In this document: positions 43,187 to 51,870 of the stretch, in pieces | Position numbering within the stretch: the first letter of the stretch is position 1 | How the letters are laid out: every line of letters begins with the position of its first letter | Source of the DNA: Jiulongibacter sediminis | Lineage (GTDB): Bacteria > Bacteroidota > Bacteroidia > Cytophagales > Spirosomataceae | Direction of reading: 5' to 3' | Assembly: GCF_001306455.1 (NCBI RefSeq) | Contig: NZ_LGTQ01000012.1 | Span: 283,853-347,852, forward strand | DNA length: 64,000 nucleotides | Program-made: the position numbers and the translations under genes | The notes under the pieces: model-generated | The model's database searches: none | What the model was told of the DNA's origin: nothing | The model's input: only the letters and a program-made list of their open reading frames with translations

Positions 43187-44728
43187 CTATTTCACCTTTA
43201 TCGCGTTCAACTCCTCAAACCAGAAATCGTTATTAGGTACAGTAAACTCAATTCCCGTGACTTTTTGAGAAGCGTCACTGGTAAACTTTACTAAGGCCAG
43301 CGTAAACCAGGGGTGTTTTTTGACAAAATGCATTTGATAGGTATCATGGTGCCAGTGGGTCAAGTCTGCCTGAAGGGACGCAGTATGAGGAAAAATAATT
43401 TCAAGCTTATCGCCATTCATTTTCACCTCAATATCACCGTATAGATCAGAGTGATAGGTACCGATCAAATCTTCTGCTAGGATGATTGGAGAAGTGCCCT
43501 CCTGTCTGGCTTTTCTCAAGTCTTCAATCCGGGTATCGGAGGCGTAACTTTCATTATGCCTTTTCAGGTCAATTGTTGACCAATCAGTCTCTTCTCTACC
43601 CATAAAAGCATCAAAAACATAGGCCGGAATAGAGCCAATAGGAGCTTTGAGGCCGTTGGTCAATACTATAACACCTAGATTCTCCTCTGGAAGCATATTA
43701 ATGGAAGAGATCATTCCATCGTAACCGCCGGTATGGTACACTCTCAATTTACCGTGATAATCCCGTAGAAACCAACCTAATCCGTAACCTGCAAAATGAG
43801 CACCGTAGGGGTTAGACTGAGTTCTGTCAATGGCAAACATATTATGCTGATTCCAAAGAGTATTTCTTGTTGACCTGGTGAATAAAGTATCATCGCCAAC
43901 TACACCATTCTTCAGATTAAAAATCACCCACTTACTCAGATCATCCACATTAGAGAACAATCCACCAGTAGCAGCGATCTCCTCCCAGCTAGTATAAGGA
44001 ATTGCTTGGTTTTCCGAATCATTAATAAGTGTGTGAGGCTTGGCAGAGTTGCCGGCAGCCACCATTTGTGGAACATTCACAAAGGTGCGGTCCATTTCCA
44101 GAGGGTCAAGAATCCGCTCTTTTACGTTGTCATACCAGCTTTTCCCTGTCACGGTTTTGATGATTTCACCAGCCGTTATAAACATCACATTTGAATACCC
44201 GAAACCATCTCTGAAACCATAGGCAGGTTTTAAATGGCGTATGTTGCTAATAATCTCCTCAGAAGTAAAGTCAGAGTTATACCACATGATATCACCACCA
44301 AAAGTAGTTAGACCAACACGGTGACTCAGAATATCTTCGATGGTGGTATTTTCGCTGACAAAATCATCATACAAAGCGAAATAGGGCAAATAGTCGCGTA
44401 CCTTATCTGTCCATTTCAGTTTACCTTCCTGAACGAGCATGCCCATTATGGCAGAAGTAAAGGCTTTTGAGTTTGAAGCAATGGCAAAATTGGTTTCAGC
44501 ATCGGGTTGCTCCTTTTTTCCATATTCCAGCGTACCATAACCTTTTGAAAACACTAGCTCCCCATCTTTCACAATACCGATACTTATTCCCGGAACGCCC
44601 CACTCTTTTTGTGATTTGCTGAAGTATTGATCCAGTTTTTCAAAATCAACCTTCCTCTGAGAAAAGCTAAGAATGGGAAGAAGAATGAAGCCTAGAACGA
44701 GGTATTTTTTAACGAGATGAAGTGTCAT
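43187..44728 (-). CDS. Serine hydrolase of the class C beta-lactamase fold
   Basis: 513 residues from ATG 44728 (the frame extends to 44749). A signal peptide ends LSFSQ. Catalytic motifs: SNSK (the SxxK Ser-Lys, near 90), GYSN (YxN, near 180), and HTGGYDGM (the HTG/KTG-equivalent, near 335). A C-terminal DUF3471-like beta domain (about 415-513) ends with WFEELNAIKVK. Family members are D-aminopeptidases, esterases or penicillin-binding-like enzymes; true beta-lactamase activity is not implied. It stands alone, divergent from the 44902 hydrolase gene. Confidence 0.9.
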   Translation of the reverse strand: MTLHLVKKYLVLGFILLPILSFSQRKVDFEKLDQYFSKSQKEWGVPGISIGIVKDGELVFSKGYGTLEYGKKEQPDAETNFAIASNSKAFTSAIMGMLVQEGKLKWTDKVRDYLPYFALYDDFVSENTTIEDILSHRVGLTTFGGDIMWYNSDFTSEEIISNIRHLKPAYGFRDGFGYSNVMFITAGEIIKTVTGKSWYDNVKERILDPLEMDRTFVNVPQMVAAGNSAKPHTLINDSENQAIPYTSWEEIAATGGLFSNVDDLSKWVIFNLKNGVVGDDTLFTRSTRNTLWNQHNMFAIDRTQSNPYGAHFAGYGLGWFLRDYHGKLRVYHTGGYDGMISSINMLPEENLGVIVLTNGLKAPIGSIPAYVFDAFMGREETDWSTIDLKRHNESYASDTRIEDLRKARQEGTSPIILAEDLIGTYHSDLYGDIEVKMNGDKLEIIFPHTASLQADLTHWHHDTYQMHFVKKHPWFTLALVKFTSDASQKVTGIEFTVPNNDFWFEELNAIKVK

Positions 44729-44901
44729 AAAGAAGTTTTTTTGAATCACAATATAGAAATGCCATCCATTACTTTATGAATGGCCAATGAACGGTTCTCT
44801 AAAATTCATATAAATCATCGATTTTTCTTTCTTAAATATCGAAAGAGCATAACGCCAACATCATAATTTGTTATGTTTAGCCAATCATTAACCTTATTGA
44901 T

Positions 44902-46167
44902 ATGAAGAAAATACAGCTTGCAGGCTTTTTCCTGCTCTCCCTTTTTTGTTTCCAGAATGCCTTAGCTCAAGGCAATTATACACTAGTCATCGAAGGTTTC
45001 GACTGGGGTCCACATGCGAGTAAAGCCATTTTAGAACTTGATAAAGAAATAGAGGCGACTTCGGCAGATGATTTTACCGTTTTGGTAAGTCGAACCACCG
45101 ATCTGGGTGAAATACCAGCTGCTCAGGCCAGCGGTGAAAGAAACATCATGCAGGCTTTTGTGAGTGATGCCGAGGGGCAGCCACAAGCCAAAGGCTCTCA
45201 CATTACTTTGACGCTTGCCGTAGCCCCTTTTGAACCTTTAGGCTCGGCTATTCAGTATTTCAGAGGCAAGGGAAATAACTGGGTCGATTACCGACTGACC
45301 ATCATTCAAAAATCAACTCAAAGCGTATGGAACAAAGAAACCAACCGCGTCATTCCAATTCTTGACGAATTTGATTTAAGCGGCAAGTTTACACATGGCG
45401 ATATTACCATGTCCTACGGTTCTTTTATACCTGAAAATATTGCTGGCAAAGCTCCACTCTTGATTTGGCTTCATGGTGGTGGTGAAGGTGGTACGGATCC
45501 GGCGATAGCGGCTATCGGCAACAAAGCTGTAAATTACGCTTCGCCTGAAATTCAAAGCATTTTCGAGGGTGCCTATGTTTTAGTACCCCAAGCCCCTACC
45601 TTTTGGATGAACAGCGTAAATGGTGGATACACCCGTGGCGATACCGAAGATATTTACAATAAAGCCTTGATGGAATTAATCAAAAGTTATGTCAAAGCCA
45701 ACCCGGGCATAGATGCTAACCGGATTTATGTAGGCGGCTGCTCAAATGGAGGCTATATGAGTTTGAAACTTATCCTGAACCACCCTGATTATTTTGCGGC
45801 AGGTTATATCAGTGCCCTGGCCTATTCTTCAGAGTTTATCACTGATCAACAAATACAAAGCATTAAAAACGTACCTATTTGGTTTGTACAAGCAAAAGAC
45901 GATCAGGTGACTGACCCACAAATCACGGTGGTACCTGTATATAATCGCCTTAAGGCCGCCGGAGCTCCAAATGTTCATTTTAGCTTTTATGATCACGTGA
46001 TTGACATTACCAACCAATACGGCGGGCCCTCTTACCATTATAATGGCCACTGGTCATGGATATACCTCCACGCTAACGAAAGCCACCTTGACTATGACGG
46101 CAAACCCGTTAAAGTGAATGGGATACCAGTTACTGTAATGCAGTGGTTGTCTGCTCAGAAAAAGTAG
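44902..46167 (+). CDS. Secreted alpha/beta hydrolase (prolyl-oligopeptidase/esterase type)
   Basis: 421 residues, signal ending NALAQ. An N-terminal beta-rich domain (about 22-150; GNYTLVIEGFDWGPHASKAI) precedes an alpha/beta hydrolase (about 160-421): PLLIWLHGGGEGG, nucleophile elbow GGCSNGG (Ser), WFVQAKDDQVTD (Asp), and HWSWIYLHANE (candidate His). The layout resembles secreted peptidase S9-like or polyhydroxybutyrate-depolymerase-like proteins in this phylum. Substrate not determined. It converges with the dehydrogenase pair, separated by the 46179 terminator. Confidence 0.86.
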   Translation: MKKIQLAGFFLLSLFCFQNALAQGNYTLVIEGFDWGPHASKAILELDKEIEATSADDFTVLVSRTTDLGEIPAAQASGERNIMQAFVSDAEGQPQAKGSHITLTLAVAPFEPLGSAIQYFRGKGNNWVDYRLTIIQKSTQSVWNKETNRVIPILDEFDLSGKFTHGDITMSYGSFIPENIAGKAPLLIWLHGGGEGGTDPAIAAIGNKAVNYASPEIQSIFEGAYVLVPQAPTFWMNSVNGGYTRGDTEDIYNKALMELIKSYVKANPGIDANRIYVGGCSNGGYMSLKLILNHPDYFAAGYISALAYSSEFITDQQIQSIKNVPIWFVQAKDDQVTDPQITVVPVYNRLKAAGAPNVHFSFYDHVIDITNQYGGPSYHYNGHWSWIYLHANESHLDYDGKPVKVNGIPVTVMQWLSAQKK

Positions 46168-46178
46168 AAAAACAAAAA

Positions 46179-46207
46179 GGCGGAGAGCTCCAAAAGGAGC
46201 CTCCGCC
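46179..46207 (-). terminator. Intrinsic terminator of the dehydrogenase pair
   Basis: GGCGGAG, one unpaired A, GCTCC, loop AAAA, GGAGC, CTCCGCC: a 12-bp near-perfect stem. On the minus strand it is followed by TTTTTGTTTTTC, a good T-tract, about 40 bp after the stop of the 46248 gene. Confidence 0.85.
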
Positions 46208-46247
46208 TGAACTATTTAAACTAAACCCAAAAAACTGTAATCTTTCG

Positions 46248-46889
46248 CTAGTCGTTATTCTCGAAATACAGGGGATCGTACTTAAAGCCGTACTTATCCA
46301 GAACGTCTTGCGGTACACCGTCCCACATATTCGGAACATTTCCTTTATACTCGACATCCTCAAACCCTATTTGAGTGGTGTAAAAGCCGGTTAATGTCAA
46401 ATCTCTGACCATCGAGAAAAATGCCACGCCCTGACTAACTTCTGGAGCAGCTTCCTCCGGATAGGCAATGGTATCTACAATAACTATCTGATTGGCAGCA
46501 CTGGTATCTTTGAAATTCTTTCCATTCAGTTTTCTACTGTAGTTATCAAGCCATTTGATACCTCCTCGTATTGGCAACTGATAATGCGGCATATCTTTAG
46601 CAATGAATTCAATAAAATCAGGCACCCCGGCATCAGTGGCACTACCTGACTTCTCATCTGCCGGCACTATGATATCACTCAAAACAGCAATAGTTGCCAT
46701 TTCATGAGGAGTCATAAAATCCTGCTCATGGATTTTTTTGTCACGTTCTATCTCCGCATCTGTACGGCCAGGGCCCGGCGTAAACTTTCCTTTATCTACT
46801 TCAGGTGCAGCCACAGCAGCAGTGGCAGGCAAAACTGCCATACCTAATGAACCAAGGGAAAGGGCTTTTAGTGATTCTCTTCTCTTCAT
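46248..46889 (-). CDS. Gluconate 2-dehydrogenase subunit 3 family protein (Tat signal)
   Basis: 213 residues beginning MKRRESLKALSLGSLGM, a twin-arginine signal whose hydrophobic part runs to PATAAVAAP. The core fits the subunit-3 family: MTPHEMATIAVLSDIIVPADE near 60, SGSATDAGVPDFIEFIAKDM, WLDNYSRKLNGKNF, and a C-terminal TGFYTTQIGFEDVEYKG...MWDG. It follows the large subunit by 12 bp. In known FAD-dependent sugar dehydrogenases this small subunit carries the Tat signal and exports the folded, cofactor-loaded large subunit, which has none; that explains the pair here. Confidence 0.9.
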   Translation of the reverse strand: MKRRESLKALSLGSLGMAVLPATAAVAAPEVDKGKFTPGPGRTDAEIERDKKIHEQDFMTPHEMATIAVLSDIIVPADEKSGSATDAGVPDFIEFIAKDMPHYQLPIRGGIKWLDNYSRKLNGKNFKDTSAANQIVIVDTIAYPEEAAPEVSQGVAFFSMVRDLTLTGFYTTQIGFEDVEYKGNVPNMWDGVPQDVLDKYGFKYDPLYFENND

Positions 46890-46901
46890 TTTTCCGTTGC
46901 T

Positions 46902-48641
46902 TTAAAGTTTATTGGTTTTCACCTGATCAATAATATAATCTGACGTTCTCCATGAAGATGCCAAAATGGTCCATGTCACGTTTTTATCTCCCTGAGATAC
47001 AAAAGGTGCAGCATCTACCACAAAAAGGTTTTTGACATCATGAGCCTGTTGCCATTTATTCAGTGCTGATTTGCTTGGGTCGTTACCCATTCTGACCGTA
47101 CCGATTTCATGGATAATCTGTCCGGGTTTTGCCAAACCATAGTTAGTGTCAGCTCCCGGCTTATCGCCAATGGCAATACCACCCATTTCATGGATAATCT
47201 CTTCGAAAGTATCCTGCATGTGTTTGGCTTGCTTCACCTCGTTTTCGCTCCATTTATAATGGAAACGCAGCGTAGGGATACCGTATTTATCCACTTTATC
47301 AGGGTCAATCTCGCAATAATTTGACTCCAGTGGAATTGGTTCGCCGCGGCCATCCATATGAACAAAGGCTCCATACATGCGGCGAACATCTTCCTTCAGG
47401 CCGGCTCCATAACCGCCTAATCTTTTATTTCCCGGAAAGTGCTGCTGCACGCCCTGCATACCCATTCCAAAGCCAAATCCCGGCATTCCCATACCACCAC
47501 TATATTCGATATGGTAACCACGAGGAAAATCAAGCTTGCTATTGTCAAGCCACCACGGAGTGTAAACGTGCATACCACCCACCCCATCTTCATTATATCT
47601 TTTGCGATCCATCAGGGCCGGAACGAACGCTCCTCGACCGGCACCGGTTGAGTCATTCAGGTATTTACCAACAACTCCGCTGGAATTCGCCAATCCGTTT
47701 TGATGGCGGGATGATTTTGAATTTAGAAGAATTCGGGCCGACTCACAGGTACTCGCCGCTAACACCACAATTTTGGCGTTTATTTCATAATCTTTCAGGT
47801 CAATTTTATTGACATAGGAAACGCCGGTGGCTTTACCCGTAACAGGATCAGTATGCACTTCCTTCACCATCGCATTATTTATCAAAGTCACATTCCCCGT
47901 TTGTACTGCTGGAATACACAAAACAGATGATGATGAGAAATCAGCATAAGCCTGACATCCTCTGTTACACTGTCCGCAGTAAAAACAAGCTCCACGTGAG
48001 TCATTGATTGGTTTTGTAAGCATCGCCATCCGTGAAGGAATCACCGGAACGCCTACTTCCTTAGCCGCTTTTTTAATCATCAGCTCGTGCAGACGTGGTT
48101 TCGGCGGTGGAAGGTAAATTCCGTCAGGCTCATTTCTGATACCCTCTTTGGTACCGAAAAGGCCTACCAACCGATCTACTTTATCATAATAGGGAGCAAT
48201 ATCCTCATAACCGATAGGCCAGTCGTCGCCTATACCGGTCAATGACCCTCTTTTGAAATCATCAGGACCGAATCTCAAAGAAATACGTCCCCAATGGTTC
48301 GTACGCCCACCTAACATCCGAGATCTGAACCACCAGAAATCTGTACCTTCCATCGCTTTGTAAGGTTCATCTGGCAAACTCCAGCCACCCCAAGCGGCGT
48401 CAAAGTCTCCAAAAGATCGAAGCGGAGTACTTGCACCTCTTCGTGGCGACTCCCACGGATTTTTTAACTGAGTTATATATTTCGGGTCAGCAGGATCAAA
48501 ATACCCTCCGGCCTCGAGGAGGCAAACTTTAGCTCCGGCCTTAGCCAATTGGTACGCGGCCATTCCGCCACCTGCTCCTGAGCCCACGATGACCACGTCA
48601 AAAGTGGTTTTCTCTTTTTTGATATTGAAAGAATCAAGCAT
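46902..48641 (-). CDS. GMC-family FAD sugar/alcohol dehydrogenase, large subunit
   Basis: 579 residues, no signal peptide. FAD site VVIVGSGAGGGMAAYQLAKAG near 16-36 with CLLEAGG; GMC C-terminal block GTVRMGNDP, LFVVDAAPFV and NVTWTILASSWRTSDYI, where the histidine-type catalytic pair would lie. Residues about 216-227 read CFYCGQCNRGC, a CxxCxxCxxxC cluster expected to hold an iron-sulfur centre, as in bacterial FAD glucose dehydrogenases. Its Tat-signal partner is directly downstream. Expected location: periplasmic, membrane-associated, oxidising a sugar or polyol. A c-type cytochrome electron acceptor is not found in the window. Confidence 0.92.
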   Translation of the reverse strand: MLDSFNIKKEKTTFDVVIVGSGAGGGMAAYQLAKAGAKVCLLEAGGYFDPADPKYITQLKNPWESPRRGASTPLRSFGDFDAAWGGWSLPDEPYKAMEGTDFWWFRSRMLGGRTNHWGRISLRFGPDDFKRGSLTGIGDDWPIGYEDIAPYYDKVDRLVGLFGTKEGIRNEPDGIYLPPPKPRLHELMIKKAAKEVGVPVIPSRMAMLTKPINDSRGACFYCGQCNRGCQAYADFSSSSVLCIPAVQTGNVTLINNAMVKEVHTDPVTGKATGVSYVNKIDLKDYEINAKIVVLAASTCESARILLNSKSSRHQNGLANSSGVVGKYLNDSTGAGRGAFVPALMDRKRYNEDGVGGMHVYTPWWLDNSKLDFPRGYHIEYSGGMGMPGFGFGMGMQGVQQHFPGNKRLGGYGAGLKEDVRRMYGAFVHMDGRGEPIPLESNYCEIDPDKVDKYGIPTLRFHYKWSENEVKQAKHMQDTFEEIIHEMGGIAIGDKPGADTNYGLAKPGQIIHEIGTVRMGNDPSKSALNKWQQAHDVKNLFVVDAAPFVSQGDKNVTWTILASSWRTSDYIIDQVKTNKL

Positions 48642-49058
48642 ATGTCTTGAAATGAAATGGGTTGAATAAAAGAAATGCCTTTTAAATAGCTTTAACGAAT
48701 TACCTCATTTACATGAATGAAGTCTTAATTTTTTCTTAACGCCACAAAAAAATAAAGGCAGAGGGCTCTTTTCACAATGTAATAATTTATCAAATTGAAA
48801 AAAAACAACAAGGCGGTGTGGTGAAGAGCTCACCTCTCATTCATCGAAAATAAAGTATTACTTTTCTAAAAATCTGTATGGCCATTTAAAGTAAATGTGG
48901 CGGATCAGCATATAAATGATAATTTCACATCCTCCTTTCAAAACCATCTTTAATACTCTTTAGCTTAAGCGTAGAGTTTTATTAAATTTGACGTCATCAA
49001 ACTGAAAACTAAAATTAGATTGAGCCGACATCTTAGTGATTTACAGAACACCGGGTTC
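48642..49058. other. Divergent intergenic region with a promoter
   Basis: 417 bp between two divergent genes. Apart from the promoter at 48959-48990 it is A+T-rich, with no RNA gene, repeat or small ORF with a plausible start. The dehydrogenase promoter must also lie here but I could not place it. Confidence 0.5.
48959..48990 (+). promoter_or_regulatory. Bacteroidetes-type promoter of the membrane regulator gene
   Basis: TTTA at 48959-48962, a 20-bp gap, TAAATTTG at 48983-48990 (TAnnTTTG). The start codon at 49059 lies 68 bp beyond, giving a normal short leader. Confidence 0.55.
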
Positions 49059-51557
49059 ATGAAAAAACGCTTTTTGATTAGCACGCTTCTCCTGATCATT
49101 GGTTTTCAAAATCTGGTGGGTCAACCTTATGGCCTAAATTTCAGTGGAAACGAGGTAATCAACGAAGAGAGAACATCTCTTATGCTGGGTACAAAAAATG
49201 GTATTTGTACCCCTAACAACTTCACTCTTGAGTTTGATTTCAAACTCAACTCTATCAGAGAGAATTATTTCGGATACATTTTCAGGCTCATCGATATTCA
49301 CGATAGAAATTTCGATTTGGTTTACAATGGAAGTTTGAAATTTATTTATGGTGAAACATCCCTTCCGGTTACATTGCTGAATGATTCCACAGGGTTATTT
49401 AACCGAACTAACCACCTTCTGTTTGATTTTTCTTTAACAGACCAAAGCGTTTCTATTCAGCTTAATCAGCAGGAAAAAATTACAGTTAAGGTTGATCAAT
49501 TAACACTTGATTGTTTTGAACTGCATTTTGGACAGTGTACTAAAAATGGTTTCAGAAACAAGGATGTAGTTTCCATGCGTCTTTCTGATGTCAAGATTAG
49601 TAGTCAGACAAATCTCCTGCATCATTGGAAACTTGACGAAACTGAGGGCAAAAAGGCCTTTGACCAAATTGGTTCTGAAAATGGTGTGGTGACAGAGCCC
49701 AACTGGACGATAAAGAACTACACGGAATGGAAAAACATTTCTGAAACATCCTGGCCTGGTATTATCAGTATCATAAAGAATAAAGCTGACCGGTCATTTA
49801 CACTCTTTACGAATTCCGGAATTCAACAGTTTGAACCTCAATCAGACACAATCAATTTGAGGACAAAAGAAGGAAAGTTTACAATTGCTCATGGAGATGT
49901 TGCTATTCCTTTTCATAATCGCAATCTGAACGCCATACTCAGACTTAACAGCAAAAACGTCTTCCTTTTCACCAATGATTCTGCCAACCGGACAATCCCG
50001 AATACTGAAAATTTAACGGAATACTGGCATCATAACACCTATGTCTACCCTGAAGACACTGCTTTTGTGGGAATAGGTGGATACGGTATGTATACCTACA
50101 AGAACCTTTTCCAGAAATATAGCCTCAAAACCGGCGAATGGGAAAATCTACAATTGAAAGGAGAAGGTCAAACGCCCCGATATCTTGCTGGTTTTGGTAC
50201 CGCCTCTGATGGCATTACGTCTTACCTGATTGGAGGTTATGGCTCAAACTCAGGTGACCAGTTGCTGAAACCCCAAAACTATTATGACCTGTTTAAGATT
50301 AACTGGCAGGAGAATACCATTGAGAAAGTATACGAAATTCCTGTAGAAGATTCAGAACCATTTGTCTTTGGCTCTGAAATTATCATTAACGAGAAAGAGG
50401 GTACCTTTTATGCAGTTGTCTTCAATCAGCTAAAGTTTAATGCGGAGCTTCAGTTAATAGAGGGGTCACTGACCAAACCTGAATTCACAAAACTGGGCAA
50501 ACCTATTTCAATTGAATTTTCTGATGTGGCCACGCAGGTTTCTTTGCACCCGGGTAATGGGCTTATCTACTGTACGGTGATAAACCATGATGCGAGCATA
50601 AATGAGTCAACTCTTGACATCTATAGTATTCATACTCCTCCCGGGCTCGTACCGGTATCTAAAAATGACTTCTCTTCAGCATGGCTTTTGCTCCCTTTGC
50701 TGGCAATAGGCTTTACCATTCTATTGCTCAGAAGACGCAAAAAACAAATTTTACCCACTGTAAAAATAGACGAACCTGCTGCTGCAGTTCAAACCGAAGA
50801 ACAAACCATTGTTGCCACAGTTAAAGCAGAGAAACCACGTGCCAAAATCAGGCTGTTCGGCAAGTTTCAGGTTTTGAAAAAAGACGGTACAGATTTCTCA
50901 AAATCTTTTTCCCCACTTCTTAAAGAAATTTTCCTCTATCTCCTTCTGAACACTCTCCGGTACAACAAAGGCCTCAGTTCGGGAAAGCTTGACGAAATCT
51001 TTTGGTTTGATAAATCAAAATCAAGTGCGAGAAATAACCGTTCGGTGAATATCATAAAGATCAAAGGATTGCTGAATGAAATTGGAGGGATAGAACTGAA
51101 CAAGAAGACAGGGAATTGGGAAATTGATTTTGATTCTGAAAAAATCTGTATCGACTATGCTGATTTTCTTAAGATCACTTCCGGCAAAAATAAAATCTCA
51201 AAACCCGAGGCGGAATACCTGAAAACTCTGGTAGGCACCGGCACTTTTTTACCAAACCTTGAATACGACTGGCTGGACTCCTTCAAAAGCGAAATCTCAA
51301 ATAAAGTCATTGACACCTTCCTAAAATACACGGAGGACTTGAAGGTAACTGAACACGCAGAGGAGATGATAGAAATAGCCGATGACATCTTCCTTTTCGA
51401 CCCAATAGACGAGTCTGCGATGATTTTAAAATGTAAGGCTCTTCACTACCTTGGAAAGCACTCGCTGGCCAAGAATACCTACGAACTTTTCAGAAAAAAA
51501 TACGAAGATCTTTTGTCTGAAAAGTATGCATATACTTTCTCGGAGATACTGGAATAG
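49059..51557 (+). CDS. Membrane-anchored regulator: LamG/Kelch-like sensor + SARP-type DNA-binding domain
   Basis: 832 residues from ATG 49059, which starts the signal peptide ending LVGQ (a TTG at 49020 is less likely). Extracytoplasmic part: a concanavalin/LamG-like domain (about 30-210: NFTLEFDFKLNSIRENYFG, LLHHWKLDETEGKKAFD), then Kelch-like repeats (about 290-520: AFVGIGGYGMYTYKN, SYLIGGYGSNSGDQ). One helix (about 537-556: AWLLLPLLAIGFTILLL) ends in RRRKK. Cytoplasmic part: winged helix (about 590-690: IRLFGKFQVLKKDG, FLYLLLNTLRYNKGLSSGKL) and a BTAD/TPR-like C-domain (about 700-832). This is a one-component transmembrane regulator that could sense a glycan or surface state and activate the SusC/SusD genes directly downstream; the target is inference. 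Confidence 0.85.
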   Translation: MKKRFLISTLLLIIGFQNLVGQPYGLNFSGNEVINEERTSLMLGTKNGICTPNNFTLEFDFKLNSIRENYFGYIFRLIDIHDRNFDLVYNGSLKFIYGETSLPVTLLNDSTGLFNRTNHLLFDFSLTDQSVSIQLNQQEKITVKVDQLTLDCFELHFGQCTKNGFRNKDVVSMRLSDVKISSQTNLLHHWKLDETEGKKAFDQIGSENGVVTEPNWTIKNYTEWKNISETSWPGIISIIKNKADRSFTLFTNSGIQQFEPQSDTINLRTKEGKFTIAHGDVAIPFHNRNLNAILRLNSKNVFLFTNDSANRTIPNTENLTEYWHHNTYVYPEDTAFVGIGGYGMYTYKNLFQKYSLKTGEWENLQLKGEGQTPRYLAGFGTASDGITSYLIGGYGSNSGDQLLKPQNYYDLFKINWQENTIEKVYEIPVEDSEPFVFGSEIIINEKEGTFYAVVFNQLKFNAELQLIEGSLTKPEFTKLGKPISIEFSDVATQVSLHPGNGLIYCTVINHDASINESTLDIYSIHTPPGLVPVSKNDFSSAWLLLPLLAIGFTILLLRRRKKQILPTVKIDEPAAAVQTEEQTIVATVKAEKPRAKIRLFGKFQVLKKDGTDFSKSFSPLLKEIFLYLLLNTLRYNKGLSSGKLDEIFWFDKSKSSARNNRSVNIIKIKGLLNEIGGIELNKKTGNWEIDFDSEKICIDYADFLKITSGKNKISKPEAEYLKTLVGTGTFLPNLEYDWLDSFKSEISNKVIDTFLKYTEDLKVTEHAEEMIEIADDIFLFDPIDESAMILKCKALHYLGKHSLAKNTYELFRKKYEDLLSEKYAYTFSEILE

Positions 51558-51870
51558 TCCTCAGAGCTTTTGATTAATTAGGCTTCCAAATTATTAATCG
51601 AAAGCTTAGAAAGGTTTTAAATAATTTTCCCTGTTAGCCCAAAAACGTTATATTCATAGCTCAAAAGTATTTTTTAAAATATTTTTAGAACCCAACTCCC
51701 TTTTGTTAATATTTTATTAATGCTTCATTAAGCGATCCTGCTTAATGTTGTTCGCGGGCTTCGAAGGCCTTTAATCAGAGCTGTAAGAAAGACCTGGACG
51801 TTTCGTTCGACCCTTAACCCTTTTCCTTTCTGGTTCTTTCGGATTTTTAAACTTTTCAAAAACTAACTTT
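51558..51870. other. SusC leader/intergenic region
   Basis: 313 bp between the regulator stop and the SusC start, strongly A+T-rich in its first half. It carries the inverted repeats at 51717-51747. No match to TAnnTTTG was found, so expression may depend on an activator; no ORF is supported. Confidence 0.5.
51717..51747. promoter_or_regulatory. Overlapping inverted repeats in the SusC leader
   Basis: TTAATG-ctt-CATTAA (51717-51731) overlaps CATTAAGC-gatcct-GCTTAATG (51726-51747), a perfect 8-bp stem. One CATTAA word can pair with either neighbour, so the element is suited to be an operator with three half-sites or two alternative RNA hairpins. Confidence 0.5.

Noticed and set aside
47321..47812. 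163-codon open frame opposite the GMC dehydrogenase gene.
   Set aside because: Lies fully inside a well-supported gene, with no signal, motif or promoter; a shadow frame.
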